DNA from: Bacteroidota bacterium | Lineage (GTDB): Bacteria > Bacteroidota > Bacteroidia > Chitinophagales > Chitinophagaceae | Reading direction: 5' to 3' | Assembly: GCA_029558715.1 (NCBI GenBank) | Contig: JAKQEA010000114.1 | Span: 1 to 32,468 of the forward strand | DNA: 32,468 nt | Shown here: piece by piece, positions 23,638 to 32,101 of the stretch | Layout of the letters: each line of letters opens with the position of its first letter | Numbering within the stretch: position 1 is the first letter of the stretch | Position numbers and translations under genes: made by a program | The notes under the pieces: generated by a model | What the model was told of the DNA's origin: nothing | The model's database searches: none | The model's input: the letters and a program-made list of their open reading frames with translations, nothing else

Positions 23638-25905
23638 ATGGTATTTGATTTAGATCTTATTAAGAAACTTTACGCTGAGATGCCTGCCAAGGTAGATGCT
23701 GCCCGCAAAGCATTGGGCCATCCGCTTACACTGGCTGAGAAAATTCTGTATTCCCACCTTTGGGAAGGAGTGGAAATCAAAGATTTTCCCCGTGGCAAAT
23801 CCTATGTGGACTTTGCACCTGACAGGGTAGCCATGCAGGATGCTACGGCGCAAATGGCTTTACTGCAGTTTGATACCACAGGCCGTAAAAAAGTGGCTGT
23901 GCCTTCAACAGTTCACTGCGATCACCTGATTGTAGCCAAAAATGAAGGTAAAAGTGACCTTACAAAAGCAGTTTCTGATAACGAAGAAGTATACAATTTT
24001 CTTTCTTCTATCTCCAATAAATATGGAATTGGCTTCTGGAAACCCGGCGCCGGGATCATTCACCAGGTAGTGCTTGAAAATTATGCATTCCCCGGCGGAA
24101 TGATGATCGGTACAGATAGTCATACAGTAAATGCCGGTGGGTTGGGTATGATCGCAATTGGGGTGGGTGGTGCAGATGCCTGTGATGTAATGGCGGGTCT
24201 AAGCTGGGAGCTGCTGATGCCAAAATTAATCGGTGTAAAACTTACTGGTAAACTGAATGGATGGACGGCCCCAAAAGATGTGATTTTAAAAGTAGCTGGT
24301 ATCCTTACTGTAAAAGGCGGCACCAATGCTATTGTTGAATATTTTGGTGAAGGGGCGCAAAGTATGAGTTGTACCGGTAAAGGCACTATTTGTAATATGG
24401 GCGCAGAGATTGGCGCCACTACTTCCACATTCGGATACGACGAAAGTATGAGCCGCTACCTGAAAGCTACAGGCCGTGCAGAAGTGGCTGAAGCCGCAGA
24501 TAAAATAAAAGAATATTTAACCGGTGATGCAGAAGCATATACCAACCCTGAAAAATATTTTGACCAGGTAATTGAAATAAACCTGAGCGAACTGGAGCCA
24601 CATCTCAATGGACCATTCACACCAGACCTGGCAACTCCTATTTCTCAAATGAAAGAAGCCGCAGCAAAGAATGGCTGGCCTACAAAAATTGAAGTTGGAT
24701 TGATCGGAAGTTGCACCAACTCTTCTTATGAAGATATCAGCCGTGCTGTAAGCCTGGCAAAACAGGTAAAAGCAAAGGGATTGAAATTGAAATCAGAGTT
24801 CACTATCACTCCGGGTAGTGAGCAGGTCCGCTATACAATTGAAAGAGACGGGTTCCTGGATGTGTTTGGTGAAATAGGTGCCACCGTTTTTGCCAATGCA
24901 TGCGGCCCTTGTATCGGTATGTGGGACAGGATGGGAGCGGAGAAGCAGGAAAAAAACACCATCGTTCATTCTTTCAACAGAAATTTTGCCAAGAGAGCTG
25001 ATGGAAATCCAAACACAATGGCCTTTGTGGCTTCGCCAGAATTAGTTACCGCATTAGCTATTGCCGGTGATTTAAATTTCAATCCGTTAACGGATACACT
25101 GACGAATGATAAAGGAGAGCAGGTAAAATTGGATCCTCCAAGCGGTGATGAATTACCTGTTAAAGGATTTGCTGTGGAAGATGCAGGTTACCAGGCACCG
25201 GCAGAAGATGGAAGCCATGTAGTGCTTGATGTTAAACCGGATAGCAAACGTCTTCAATTATTGTATCCCTTTGCGGCTTGGGAAGGGACTGACCTGAAGG
25301 GGTTGAAACTTCTTATCAAAGCTAAAGGGAAATGTACTACTGACCATATCTCCATGGCCGGGCCCTGGTTGAAATTCCGTGGTCACCTGGATAATATCAG
25401 TAATAACCTGTTGATCGGTGCTACCAATTCTTTCAATGATAAAACAGATACTGTTAAGAACCAGCTGACAGGAGAATACGGAACTGTTCCCAACACACAA
25501 CGGGCATATAAAGCCGCAGGTATCGGTACCATTGTCGTCGGGGATGAAAACTATGGTGAAGGTTCATCAAGAGAACATGCTGCCATGGAACCAAGACACC
25601 TTGGTGTAAGGGTAGTAATGGTGAAATCATTTGCAAGGATACATGAGACTAACCTGAAAAAGCAGGGAATGCTGGCACTTACTTTTGCAAACAAAGATGA
25701 TTACGATAAAATACTGGAAGATGATACTATAGATGTGGTGGGTTTGACCAGCTTTACGCCGGGTAAACCATTGCAGGTGGTGCTGCATCATAAAGATGGC
25801 AGCAGCGACAGCATCATGGCAAATCATTCCTACAATGCGCAGCAAATTGAGTGGTTTAAAGCAGGCGGGGCGTTAAATGTTATCCGCAGCCAGTTTGCTA
25901 AGTAA
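23638..25905 (+). CDS. acn: Aconitate hydratase (mitochondrial-type)
   Basis: This 755-residue TCA-cycle enzyme interconverts citrate and isocitrate through cis-aconitate using a [4Fe-4S] cluster. The cluster ligands are Cys359 in [10 protein letters not shown] and Cys422/Cys425 in [11 protein letters not shown], nearly the numbering of mature mammalian mitochondrial aconitase. Other family motifs are [24 protein letters not shown] and the swivel-domain [14 protein letters not shown]. The length and spacing fit the mitochondrial-like aconitase subfamily used by Bacteroidota, as opposed to AcnB or the longer AcnA/IRP form. It stands alone with its own candidate promoter and a terminator. Confidence 0.95.
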   Translation: MVFDLDLIKKLYAEMPAKVDAARKALGHPLTLAEKILYSHLWEGVEIKDFPRGKSYVDFAPDRVAMQDATAQMALLQFDTTGRKKVAVPSTVHCDHLIVAKNEGKSDLTKAVSDNEEVYNFLSSISNKYGIGFWKPGAGIIHQVVLENYAFPGGMMIGTDSHTVNAGGLGMIAIGVGGADACDVMAGLSWELLMPKLIGVKLTGKLNGWTAPKDVILKVAGILTVKGGTNAIVEYFGEGAQSMSCTGKGTICNMGAEIGATTSTFGYDESMSRYLKATGRAEVAEAADKIKEYLTGDAEAYTNPEKYFDQVIEINLSELEPHLNGPFTPDLATPISQMKEAAAKNGWPTKIEVGLIGSCTNSSYEDISRAVSLAKQVKAKGLKLKSEFTITPGSEQVRYTIERDGFLDVFGEIGATVFANACGPCIGMWDRMGAEKQEKNTIVHSFNRNFAKRADGNPNTMAFVASPELVTALAIAGDLNFNPLTDTLTNDKGEQVKLDPPSGDELPVKGFAVEDAGYQAPAEDGSHVVLDVKPDSKRLQLLYPFAAWEGTDLKGLKLLIKAKGKCTTDHISMAGPWLKFRGHLDNISNNLLIGATNSFNDKTDTVKNQLTGEYGTVPNTQRAYKAAGIGTIVVGDENYGEGSSREHAAMEPRHLGVRVVMVKSFARIHETNLKKQGMLALTFANKDDYDKILEDDTIDVVGLTSFTPGKPLQVVLHHKDGSSDSIMANHSYNAQQIEWFKAGGALNVIRSQFAK

Positions 25906-25928
25906 TATTCTTGCAATATAAATAGTTG

Positions 25929-25952
25929 CCTCCGGTTGAAGCCGGAGGTTTT
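25929..25952 (+). terminator. Rho-independent terminator after aconitase
   Basis: CCTCCGG (25929-25935) pairs with CCGGAGG (25942-25948) across a 6-nt loop and is followed by TTTTATT. It is 23 bp past the stop codon. Confidence 0.75.
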
Positions 25953-26010
25953 ATTAATGAACTCGTAGCCGGATCACCGAAGAGTGCCCCGGTAAAATTT
26001 GGATGAGTGA

Positions 26011-27681
26011 TTAACTCAATCCTGTTATCACTCCGTTCGCATCTATATCAATTCCCTCCGCTGCAGGAATAACAGGTAATCCCGGCATTCGCATCATTTC
26101 TCCTAAAATCGGAATTACAAATCCTGCACCGGCAGCAAATTCAAATTCACGGACTGTTACAATAAAGTTTTCAGGTCTGCCTGTTTTTCTTTCATCATCT
26201 GATAAGCTCTTTGGTGTTTTGGCCATACATACCGGCATTTGCTCAAAGCCCAGTTCTTTGATATTTTTTAATTGAGTCTTTGCTTTTACTGAATACTCCA
26301 CTGCATCAGCTCCATAAATTTTTGTAGCGATACGATGAATTTTTTCTTCGATTGATAATTCCCGGTCATATAAAGGTTTGAAATTGCTTTCATCACTTTT
26401 GATCAGGTCAGTCACTGCGTGGGCTAATTCAGTCATGCCCTTTCCGCCTTCAGCAAAACCTTTACACACTATTGCTTCCACCTGGTATTTGTTACAGAAT
26501 GATTTAATTCTTGCAATTTCTTCATCGGTATCACCGGGGAAATAGTTAATGGCCACCACCGACCTCATATCAAAAAGCTGCATATTTTCGAGGTGTTTCC
26601 CCAGATTGGCTAATCCTTTTTCTACTTTGGTGATTGATGGAATTGTCAGTTCATCTTTCTTCGCTCCCCCATGATGCCGTAATGCTCTTACGGTTGCAAC
26701 TATCACTACCGCCTTTGGCTTTAGCCCGGCATTTACACATTTAATATCAAAGAATTTTTCTGCACCGAGGTCGGCTGCAAAGCCAGCTTCTGTAACTACA
26801 TAGTCACTGAGTGAAAGCCCCATTTTTGTGGCAAGAATGGAATTTGTTCCCTGGGCAATACTTGCAAATGGCCCTCCATGGAGAATGGCCGGGTTTCCTT
26901 CCAGGGTCTGTACCAGGTTTGGCTTAATCGCATCTTTTAAAAGGATCGCCATCGCTCCAACTGCATTCAGATCTCGGGCAAAAACTGGCTGACCACTAAA
27001 CGTAGTTCCCACATAGATATTTCCCAATCGTCTTTTAAGGTCGTCCATACCAGTACTCATACAAAGTATGGCCATGATCTCTGAAGCGGGAGTGATGTTG
27101 AAACCATCTTCCCGGGTAATGCCATTGGCTGTGCCGCCTAAACCAATTACGATATGCCGCAATGCCCGGTCGTTCATATCCATTACTCTTTTCCATACTA
27201 TCGTTCTGGGATCTATTTGTAAACTTCTTTTTTTATTCTGCAGGTTATGATCGATCAATGCAGCTAGAAGATTATTTGCTTTCTCGATAGCCGCAAAATC
27301 GCCGGTAAAGTGCAGGTTAATATCTTCCATTGGTATGATCTGGGAATATCCGCCACCGGTAGCGCCTCCTTTTAAGCCAAATACGGGACCTAATGATGGT
27401 TCTCTCAAAACAGCCATTGCCTTCTTACCAATATGATTCAATCCATCTGTAAGGCCAACTGATATGGTTGTTTTTCCTTCACCGGCTGGGGTGGGAGTAA
27501 TGGCTGTTACCAGAATGAGATGGTGTTGTTTGATTTTTTCTTCATCGATCAGCTTTAAAGGTAATTTGGCTTTGTGCTTTCCATAGTATTCAAGATCATT
27601 ATTACTGATGTTTATAGAGGCAGCAATTTCCTTGATATGGCGGATTGGTGCCGACTGGGAGATAGCAATATCTGTTAGCAT
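26011..27681 (-). CDS. fhs: Formate--tetrahydrofolate ligase
   Basis: This 556-residue cytosolic enzyme makes 10-formyl-THF from formate, THF and ATP, feeding one-carbon metabolism. The phosphate-binding loop PTPAGEGKTT lies near residues 64-73, followed by EPSLGPVFGLKGGATGGG. Other conserved blocks are NIHAL-type replaced by INLHFTGDFAAI, RDLNAVGAMAILLKDA, VVTEAGFAADLGAEKFFDIK and ATVRALRHHGG. The length equals the family norm. I start at 27681 (MLTDIAISQSAPI) because the frame's upstream ATG at 27705 adds eight residues outside the family pattern. It is a single gene with no folD or glyA beside it. No clear promoter element was found upstream. Confidence 0.95.
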   Translation of the reverse strand: MLTDIAISQSAPIRHIKEIAASINISNNDLEYYGKHKAKLPLKLIDEEKIKQHHLILVTAITPTPAGEGKTTISVGLTDGLNHIGKKAMAVLREPSLGPVFGLKGGATGGGYSQIIPMEDINLHFTGDFAAIEKANNLLAALIDHNLQNKKRSLQIDPRTIVWKRVMDMNDRALRHIVIGLGGTANGITREDGFNITPASEIMAILCMSTGMDDLKRRLGNIYVGTTFSGQPVFARDLNAVGAMAILLKDAIKPNLVQTLEGNPAILHGGPFASIAQGTNSILATKMGLSLSDYVVTEAGFAADLGAEKFFDIKCVNAGLKPKAVVIVATVRALRHHGGAKKDELTIPSITKVEKGLANLGKHLENMQLFDMRSVVAINYFPGDTDEEIARIKSFCNKYQVEAIVCKGFAEGGKGMTELAHAVTDLIKSDESNFKPLYDRELSIEEKIHRIATKIYGADAVEYSVKAKTQLKNIKELGFEQMPVCMAKTPKSLSDDERKTGRPENFIVTVREFEFAAGAGFVIPILGEMMRMPGLPVIPAAEGIDIDANGVITGLS

Positions 27682-27863
27682 GACAGGTAAGATTATTAAT
27701 TGCACAACTTACTTTTATCGGGTATGTTAAAAGCTGATATTTGTCAATACATGGATTGACAAAGAACTTTTCTGCGGTTTTCGACAAATCATCTTTGAAG
27801 ACCCTCTTCCTTATGTATGTTTTTTAGTAAATGGGGCTAAATCATGTTTCATATAATATAAAA

Positions 27864-27882
27864 TATGTACCTTTTATACATA
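27864..27882. promoter_or_regulatory. Palindrome covering a candidate -7 element before the DoxX-like gene
   Basis: TATGTA at 27864-27869 and TACATA at 27877-27882 form an inverted repeat with a 7-nt spacer. Inside it TACCTTTT (27868-27875) matches TAnnTTTG at seven of eight positions. It lies 15 nt before the ATG at 27898 and could be a repressor site over the promoter. Confidence 0.4.
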
Positions 27883-27897
27883 CTAAAACTCCAGGTT

Positions 27898-28305
27898 ATG
27901 AAGCACTACCATATTATTTCCAGGATAGCCATTTATGTACTGGCTGTCGTTTTATTTGTATTCGGTATTTTTCATTTCATGTATCCAAGGGATCTGTTAG
28001 TATATGTTCCCGATTTTCTCCCGCTGGGAATTAAATGGGCTTATATTGTTGGCGGAGCATTTATACTGGTGGCCCTCTCTTACCTGACCAACCAGTATGT
28101 AAAATTTTCAAGTTATCTCTTATTTGTTCTTCTCGTTATTTTCATTCTTACGATTCACCTTCCAAATTATAATAATGCGGGTGACAAGGAGATGAGACAG
28201 TTAGCATTGATTAATATACTGAAGGATACTGCGATTGCTGCGTTTGCACTTCATATAGCAGCAGGGGCTTATCACCAGCATTTTCATTTGGAAAACAGTG
28301 ATTAG
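27898..28305 (+). CDS. DoxX-like small integral membrane protein
   Basis: This is a 135-residue protein with four hydrophobic helices: YVLAVVLFVFGIFHF, then a segment around KWAYIVGGAFILVALSYL, then YLLFVLLVIFILTIHL, and a C-terminal one near TAIAAFALHIAAGA. The order helix-FMYP-x-D-helix pair-helix resembles DoxX/DoxD-type proteins, a broad group whose members have been linked to redox partners but whose own activity is mostly unknown. I start at 27898; an in-frame ATG at 27865 lies inside the predicted promoter palindrome and adds 11 residues. It ends in a short His-rich tail (YHQHFHLENSD). No partner gene is obvious. Confidence 0.65.
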   Translation: MKHYHIISRIAIYVLAVVLFVFGIFHFMYPRDLLVYVPDFLPLGIKWAYIVGGAFILVALSYLTNQYVKFSSYLLFVLLVIFILTIHLPNYNNAGDKEMRQLALINILKDTAIAAFALHIAAGAYHQHFHLENSD

Positions 28306-28331
28306 GCCACAATAGTAGTGGCGATATTTTT
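28306..28331 (+). terminator. Weak terminator after the DoxX-like gene
   Basis: GCCAC (28306-28310) pairs with GTGGC (28318-28322) and is followed by GATATTTTTAT. The stem is short and the T run interrupted, so this is tentative. Confidence 0.35.
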
Positions 28332-28352
28332 ATGCGGCATTCAGATGCTGAA

Positions 28353-28964
28353 TTACTTCAGTAGTTTTTTTACTTCTGCAAGTATATAGCCGTTTTCAAA
28401 ATAATGATACAAATTCTTGCCGGGACAGGTGGTTTGTGCAGAGTTATCCCGGTGAGTAGATAATGTTTCAACTGGAATCGAATATTTTATTGAGCAATAG
28501 GCTATCAGCCTGATCAGCGAGGATAGTTGCTCCGGAAACACCTCTTGTTTTTCAAAGTTACCAAGACAGGTAATTAATAAATGCCCTGAAGGATCATATT
28601 CAGTAGCTGTTTCTCCTACTGTATGCACATCTCTTCCTTCGTAAATCGTACCGTCAGGCGCAATCAGAAAATGATAAGGGATATCTGCCCAGTTCCTGTC
28701 TTTTCCCATTCCCCATGTTTGTATCCGCTTTATCTTTTTTGCTGCATCGTCAGACAAAAGCAGCTGAGTGCCTTCATGATGGACCGTTATTTTTACGGGT
28801 ACATGACTTTTATAAGGCCTGGGATTGTCAGCATTCCATGCGCTGCGGGACACAATGGGTACTTCCAGATTTTTTTTCTGTATTTTTTTTGATGAAGAGC
28901 AATTCATCTGAAAAGAAATGATGATAAGAATTGCCAGCCCAGGAGATAGTTGCCTTATACGCAT
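28353..28964 (-). CDS. N-acetylmuramoyl-L-alanine amidase (PGRP/Amidase_2 domain), exported
   Basis: This 203-residue peptidoglycan hydrolase should cleave the bond between MurNAc and the stem peptide. The N-terminal hydrophobic segment ends in Cys22 (SFQMNCSSSKK). That may be a lipidation site, though Gln at -3 is not a canonical lipobox. The Amidase_2 domain spans about 38-200. It includes SRSAWNADNPRP, zinc ligands His62 (VHHEG), His171 (STHRD) and Cys180 (TTCPGKNLY), and the PYHFLI and YEGRDVHTVG segments of T7-lysozyme-like/PGRP enzymes. I start at 28964. An in-frame ATG at 29009 would precede the expected transcription start from the -7 element at 29011-29018. Confidence 0.88.
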   Translation of the reverse strand: MRIRQLSPGLAILIIISFQMNCSSSKKIQKKNLEVPIVSRSAWNADNPRPYKSHVPVKITVHHEGTQLLLSDDAAKKIKRIQTWGMGKDRNWADIPYHFLIAPDGTIYEGRDVHTVGETATEYDPSGHLLITCLGNFEKQEVFPEQLSSLIRLIAYCSIKYSIPVETLSTHRDNSAQTTCPGKNLYHYFENGYILAEVKKLLK

Positions 28965-29010
28965 AGTTAAAACATTGCAGTGCTCTGTTAAATGGAAATA
29001 TACCTGCATT

Positions 29011-29018
29011 CAAAAGTA
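29011..29018 (-). promoter_or_regulatory. Candidate -7 element (TACTTTTG) for the amidase gene
   Basis: Exact TAnnTTTG match on the minus strand, 46 nt before the chosen ATG at 28964. The ATG at 29009 lies only one base past the element and would not be within a transcript made from it. Confidence 0.5.
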
Positions 29019-29063
29019 TAACTTATCTAACTGCCATTCATGATCAACCAGGTTCATTTGCAT

Positions 29064-29095
29064 AAAAAAACCCGCATAATTTAAATGCGGGTTTT
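29064..29095 (-). terminator. Rho-independent terminator after the secreted protein gene ending at 29112
   Basis: A perfect 10-bp stem AAACCCGCAT (29068-29077)/ATGCGGGTTT (29085-29094) has a 7-nt loop. On the minus strand the T-rich run after the stem reaches seven T. It is 17 bp past the stop codon; T residues on the other side could let it act on both strands. Confidence 0.85.
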
Positions 29096-29111
29096 AAAAG
29101 AAGTGATATTC

Positions 29112-29573
29112 TTAGGGCATAGTGTTGCCAGTAGCCCCAAAACTGATAGAGGCAAGTAAACGACCTGCCGGTAATTCAGAGGAAGTGTAATACAATTTCA
29201 GGTTTGTAGTATTTCCTTTTTTCAGATTTATTATTTCTTTTACACTGCAACTCATTGCAGAAACAGGTTTATTCGAATCATTATAGCGAAATTCTTTCAA
29301 TGTTTTATTTTGTCCATCCTTAATGGTTATTACCCTGTTCTTGCCGATCCTTCCGCAATGGTGATATTTTATGATCAGCTGGTCTTCTGCAGTTGCATCA
29401 GCAAGTTGAAGGTTTTGAACAGTGTTCATCTCCGGGCCAAACTTCTGTAGTACCAGTTTGTTATTCAGGTATACTTCAAATCCTTCACCTCCCCAATTGG
29501 GAGTAAAGGAGAAGAAAATTGAGCTTATTGCTGCCAGGAATAAGGACAATGCCAGGTTCTTTTTGCTTTTCAT
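29112..29573 (-). CDS. Secreted protein of unknown function, 153 residues
   Basis: I do not recognise the family. The N-terminus is a clear signal peptide (NLALSLFLAAISSIFFSF). The mature part begins near residue 24 and is predicted beta-rich, with alternating hydrophobic strands (FEVYLNNKLVLQKF, QLIIKYHHC, RVITIKDGQNKTL, LKLYYTS). Two cysteines, Cys73 and Cys109, could form a disulfide in the periplasm or outside. It ends with ASISFGATGNTMP. A small beta-sandwich adhesin- or binding-like fold is plausible but not shown. It is a single gene with a strong terminator and is divergent from the gene at 29741. Confidence 0.75.
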   Translation of the reverse strand: MKSKKNLALSLFLAAISSIFFSFTPNWGGEGFEVYLNNKLVLQKFGPEMNTVQNLQLADATAEDQLIIKYHHCGRIGKNRVITIKDGQNKTLKEFRYNDSNKPVSAMSCSVKEIINLKKGNTTNLKLYYTSSELPAGRLLASISFGATGNTMP

Positions 29574-29661
29574 GATTGTACTATTTAGAGGTTAAAAAAT
29601 TGGAAAATGCTTTTCAGCTATTGACTGTACAAAAGAACTATATCCGGCTGCCTGGTAAAAA

Positions 29662-29669
29662 TACCTTTG
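29662..29669 (+). promoter_or_regulatory. Candidate -7 element (TACCTTTG) before the 29741 gene
   Basis: Exact TAnnTTTG match 71 nt before the ATG at 29741 in the divergent spacer. No -33 element was evident. Confidence 0.35.
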
Positions 29670-29740
29670 ACGAAAGTATCGGTATGCTTGATGTATGACA
29701 TAGAAACAGGGGGTACCATTTTCTTCAGTATTTTTATGTT

Positions 29741-30166
29741 ATGCAACGGATTAAGCCGGATGTTGATATTATCAAAGATTTGCTGGAAGCGGTGCTGGCA
29801 GCGCAGCCTGGTTCTTCATTCACCAGCAGCCTCCTGTATCAGTACCAGGAAAGGGGAGGGCTGAGTAAGAAGCAATTGCAGGGCCTGTATAGTAAGGCAT
29901 CAAAAATTAAGAGTATTGCACCGGGTAAGCTGGCAACATTGGAAGCCATAATATTAAAGAAACCTAATCGCTATAAGTCGGCCTTACCTGAGGCGACACC
30001 CCTATACAGTAAGGATGAAACAACGGGTAAGCAACTGGAGGCAATTCTCCTGAAATACCCGCAACATAAGAGAGTGCTTTACTTTAAGTCAAAGTATGAT
30101 AATAATGAAGTGCTAACTTCGGCAGAGTTAGCAGAGCTGCAGCGGTTCAGTAAATTGTTGGGTTAA
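29741..30166 (+). CDS. Unknown cytosolic protein, 141 residues, with three related segments
   Basis: I do not recognise this family. There is no signal peptide or membrane helix, and it is Lys- and Leu-rich and predicted mostly helical. Three segments share the core LEA-hydrophobic-L-x-x-P: LLEAVLAAQPG (14-24), LEAIILKKP (67-75) and LEAILLKYP (99-107). The first and third can be aligned over about 43 residues: each continues into a Tyr/Phe-containing stretch and then L-S/T-x-x-x-L-x-x-L-x-x-x-S-K. That suggests an internal duplication with a shortened middle copy. It lies 99 bp upstream of the 548-residue unknown gene on the same strand, possibly one transcript. Confidence 0.65.
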   Translation: MQRIKPDVDIIKDLLEAVLAAQPGSSFTSSLLYQYQERGGLSKKQLQGLYSKASKIKSIAPGKLATLEAIILKKPNRYKSALPEATPLYSKDETTGKQLEAILLKYPQHKRVLYFKSKYDNNEVLTSAELAELQRFSKLLG

Positions 30167-30265
30167 GTTCTGAATCTTCAAGTATCAACTCATATCCATT
30201 CATGATTTTTCTCATAACCCGGGGTTATTGGTCTCTCTATTTTCAGCTTACTGATTCCGCCGGGC

Positions 30266-31912
30266 ATGCAACAATATCTGCAACATCGCTTAATTGATAA
30301 TCTTCGGAAAGCTATTTACGGTAATACTGTATTTGCTGCCCTGGAAGAATGCAGCCGGCGGGCTATTAAAAATCCTGTAGTGTTAAAGGAGTATCATGAG
30401 GTATTACTTTTTTTGTGTGCCTATCCTTGGAATGCAAAAGTAATGCAGCTTGCAGCAGAGGAGTTACAACGCCTGTCTCAAATTATAAAGAAGCACCATA
30501 GTAATTACAGGTGGCAATATACTCTGTCAGGCAGCGGTTTACCCTTTACTGAATTGAGGTGCCAGTATAGTATGGAACTGGTAAACTGGCTAATAAATGA
30601 ATTTCCAGGCGAGATACAGCCCGCAGAAGCTGAGGCATCACCTGAAACCATAAAACAAATTTTCCAGGTACTGCTTCCGGGAGTAGAATTTGAAAAGTCA
30701 ACACATGGAGAACTAAATACCTGGAATCGAGTCAGGATGCTGAGTGGCCATTATCACAATGTTGCAGCACTGAAGTGGTTGTTAAAAATATTTTATCAGA
30801 AGAAGTGGCCCTTATTGATCAAAGATCAGTTATATGATAATTTTCATATCTATTTAAACTGGATGCTAAAGGAGGGAATTCACAACAGGAGCTTTAACCG
30901 CTGGCCGTATATTACTAATACTTATTATCATACATCTTTCAAAAAAAAGGTAAGCAGTCATTCAATAATCCGGCAACCATTACAAATGCCCATGGCATTA
31001 TCAGCACAACAGAAAAGCGAACTTTTATCAGTTGCAAGAATTTCTCTTGCTTTTTATTACAGGGAAACTGATCCGTTTACCTACGCTGATTTATCAGCGG
31101 TTGAATTGTTTGATATGGGCCGGGGATTGCAAATAGCTTTGTTGCCCATGCAGGCGCAGCGCCGATTGTCGCTGGAAAGCTATATCGGGTTCATGGCATT
31201 TAAGAATGGGGTTCCTGTGTCATATGGCGGCGGCTGGATATTCGGGCATCGTTGTAAGATCGGTGTGAATATTTATCCGCCTTTTCGCGGTGGTGAATCA
31301 GCATGGATTTTTTGCCAGGTACTACGGCTGTATTATCAGCAGTATACTATTCACCGGTTTGTGGTAAAGCCTTACCAGTTTGGAAAAGGAAATCCTGAAG
31401 GGTTGAAAAGCGGGGCCTTTTGGTTTTACTATAAACTGGGCTTCAGACCGGTGAACGAAAAGATAAAAACCATTGCAGCAAATGAATGGAAGAAAATAAA
31501 GGAAAACAAATCCTATCGTACTTCGCTTAATATATTAAGAAGTTTGACAGCCTGTAATAAAGAATGGATCGTAAGTAAGAATCCTGCTTTACATCCTGAG
31601 GCGGCAGATCTAAGCAGCAATATCACTTCTATGATCAATCGGCGATTTAAAGGTGATAGGAGTAAAGCCACGCAGGTATGTAAGCATGAACTAAGATCTT
31701 TTCTAATGCCTCAGAAACTTACTGCGTCAATTGAGGTGCATAATTCTGTACTGGAGAATTGGGCTCTTCTATTTGCCAGTAAACCCGGGATTATGAGATC
31801 GAAAAACGTACATCGTAACCAATGGCTTAAATTACTTTGGGCTAAAACCAAAGGAAGTGAAAAGGATTATATCATGACATTACAACGCCACCTCGGCCTA
31901 TTCACAGGCTGA
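30266..31912 (+). CDS. Unknown 548-residue protein with a GNAT-like region in its second half
   Basis: I cannot assign a named family. The N-terminal ~250 residues are helical and Trp/Tyr-rich, with no signal peptide or membrane helix. Residues about 300-395 resemble an acyl-CoA N-acyltransferase (GNAT) fold. There is a strand pair YIGFMAFKNGVPVSYGGGW (306-324), then YPPFRGGESAWIF (338-349) with RGGES where GNATs bind pyrophosphate (R/Q-x-x-G-x-G/A). A strand TIHRFVVKPYQF follows, and then FWFYYKLGFRP (385-395), matching the common GNAT ending FY-x-K-x-GF. The last ~150 residues are basic and helical. This is a fold-level impression, not a confirmed domain. It is preceded by the small gene at 29741 and followed by a sigma-factor gene. 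Confidence 0.7.
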   Translation: MQQYLQHRLIDNLRKAIYGNTVFAALEECSRRAIKNPVVLKEYHEVLLFLCAYPWNAKVMQLAAEELQRLSQIIKKHHSNYRWQYTLSGSGLPFTELRCQYSMELVNWLINEFPGEIQPAEAEASPETIKQIFQVLLPGVEFEKSTHGELNTWNRVRMLSGHYHNVAALKWLLKIFYQKKWPLLIKDQLYDNFHIYLNWMLKEGIHNRSFNRWPYITNTYYHTSFKKKVSSHSIIRQPLQMPMALSAQQKSELLSVARISLAFYYRETDPFTYADLSAVELFDMGRGLQIALLPMQAQRRLSLESYIGFMAFKNGVPVSYGGGWIFGHRCKIGVNIYPPFRGGESAWIFCQVLRLYYQQYTIHRFVVKPYQFGKGNPEGLKSGAFWFYYKLGFRPVNEKIKTIAANEWKKIKENKSYRTSLNILRSLTACNKEWIVSKNPALHPEAADLSSNITSMINRRFKGDRSKATQVCKHELRSFLMPQKLTASIEVHNSVLENWALLFASKPGIMRSKNVHRNQWLKLLWAKTKGSEKDYIMTLQRHLGLFTG

Positions 31913-31980
31913 TATTCAGAAGTACGGCAAATTTTACTTATAAAATGAAAAGAATTCAGGGTGTAAACCTAAACTAATTA

Positions 31981-32027
31981 GCCGGATAAAATATTCCGAA
32001 CCAAATAGTTACATTCCACTATCCGGC
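31981..32027. repeat. Inverted repeat upstream of the sigma-factor gene
   Basis: GCCGGATA (31981-31988) pairs with TATCCGGC (32020-32027) across 31 nt. It lies after the stop of the 548-residue gene and 74 bp before the GTG at 32102. The long loop and lack of a T tract make a terminator unlikely; it may be a binding site or chance. Confidence 0.3.
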
Positions 32028-32101
32028 CAGTACTTATATAAATTATTATTTGAGCTAACTTGTAGAGAGGCAACCTTTGATGGCCATAATGCGATACTGG
32101 A

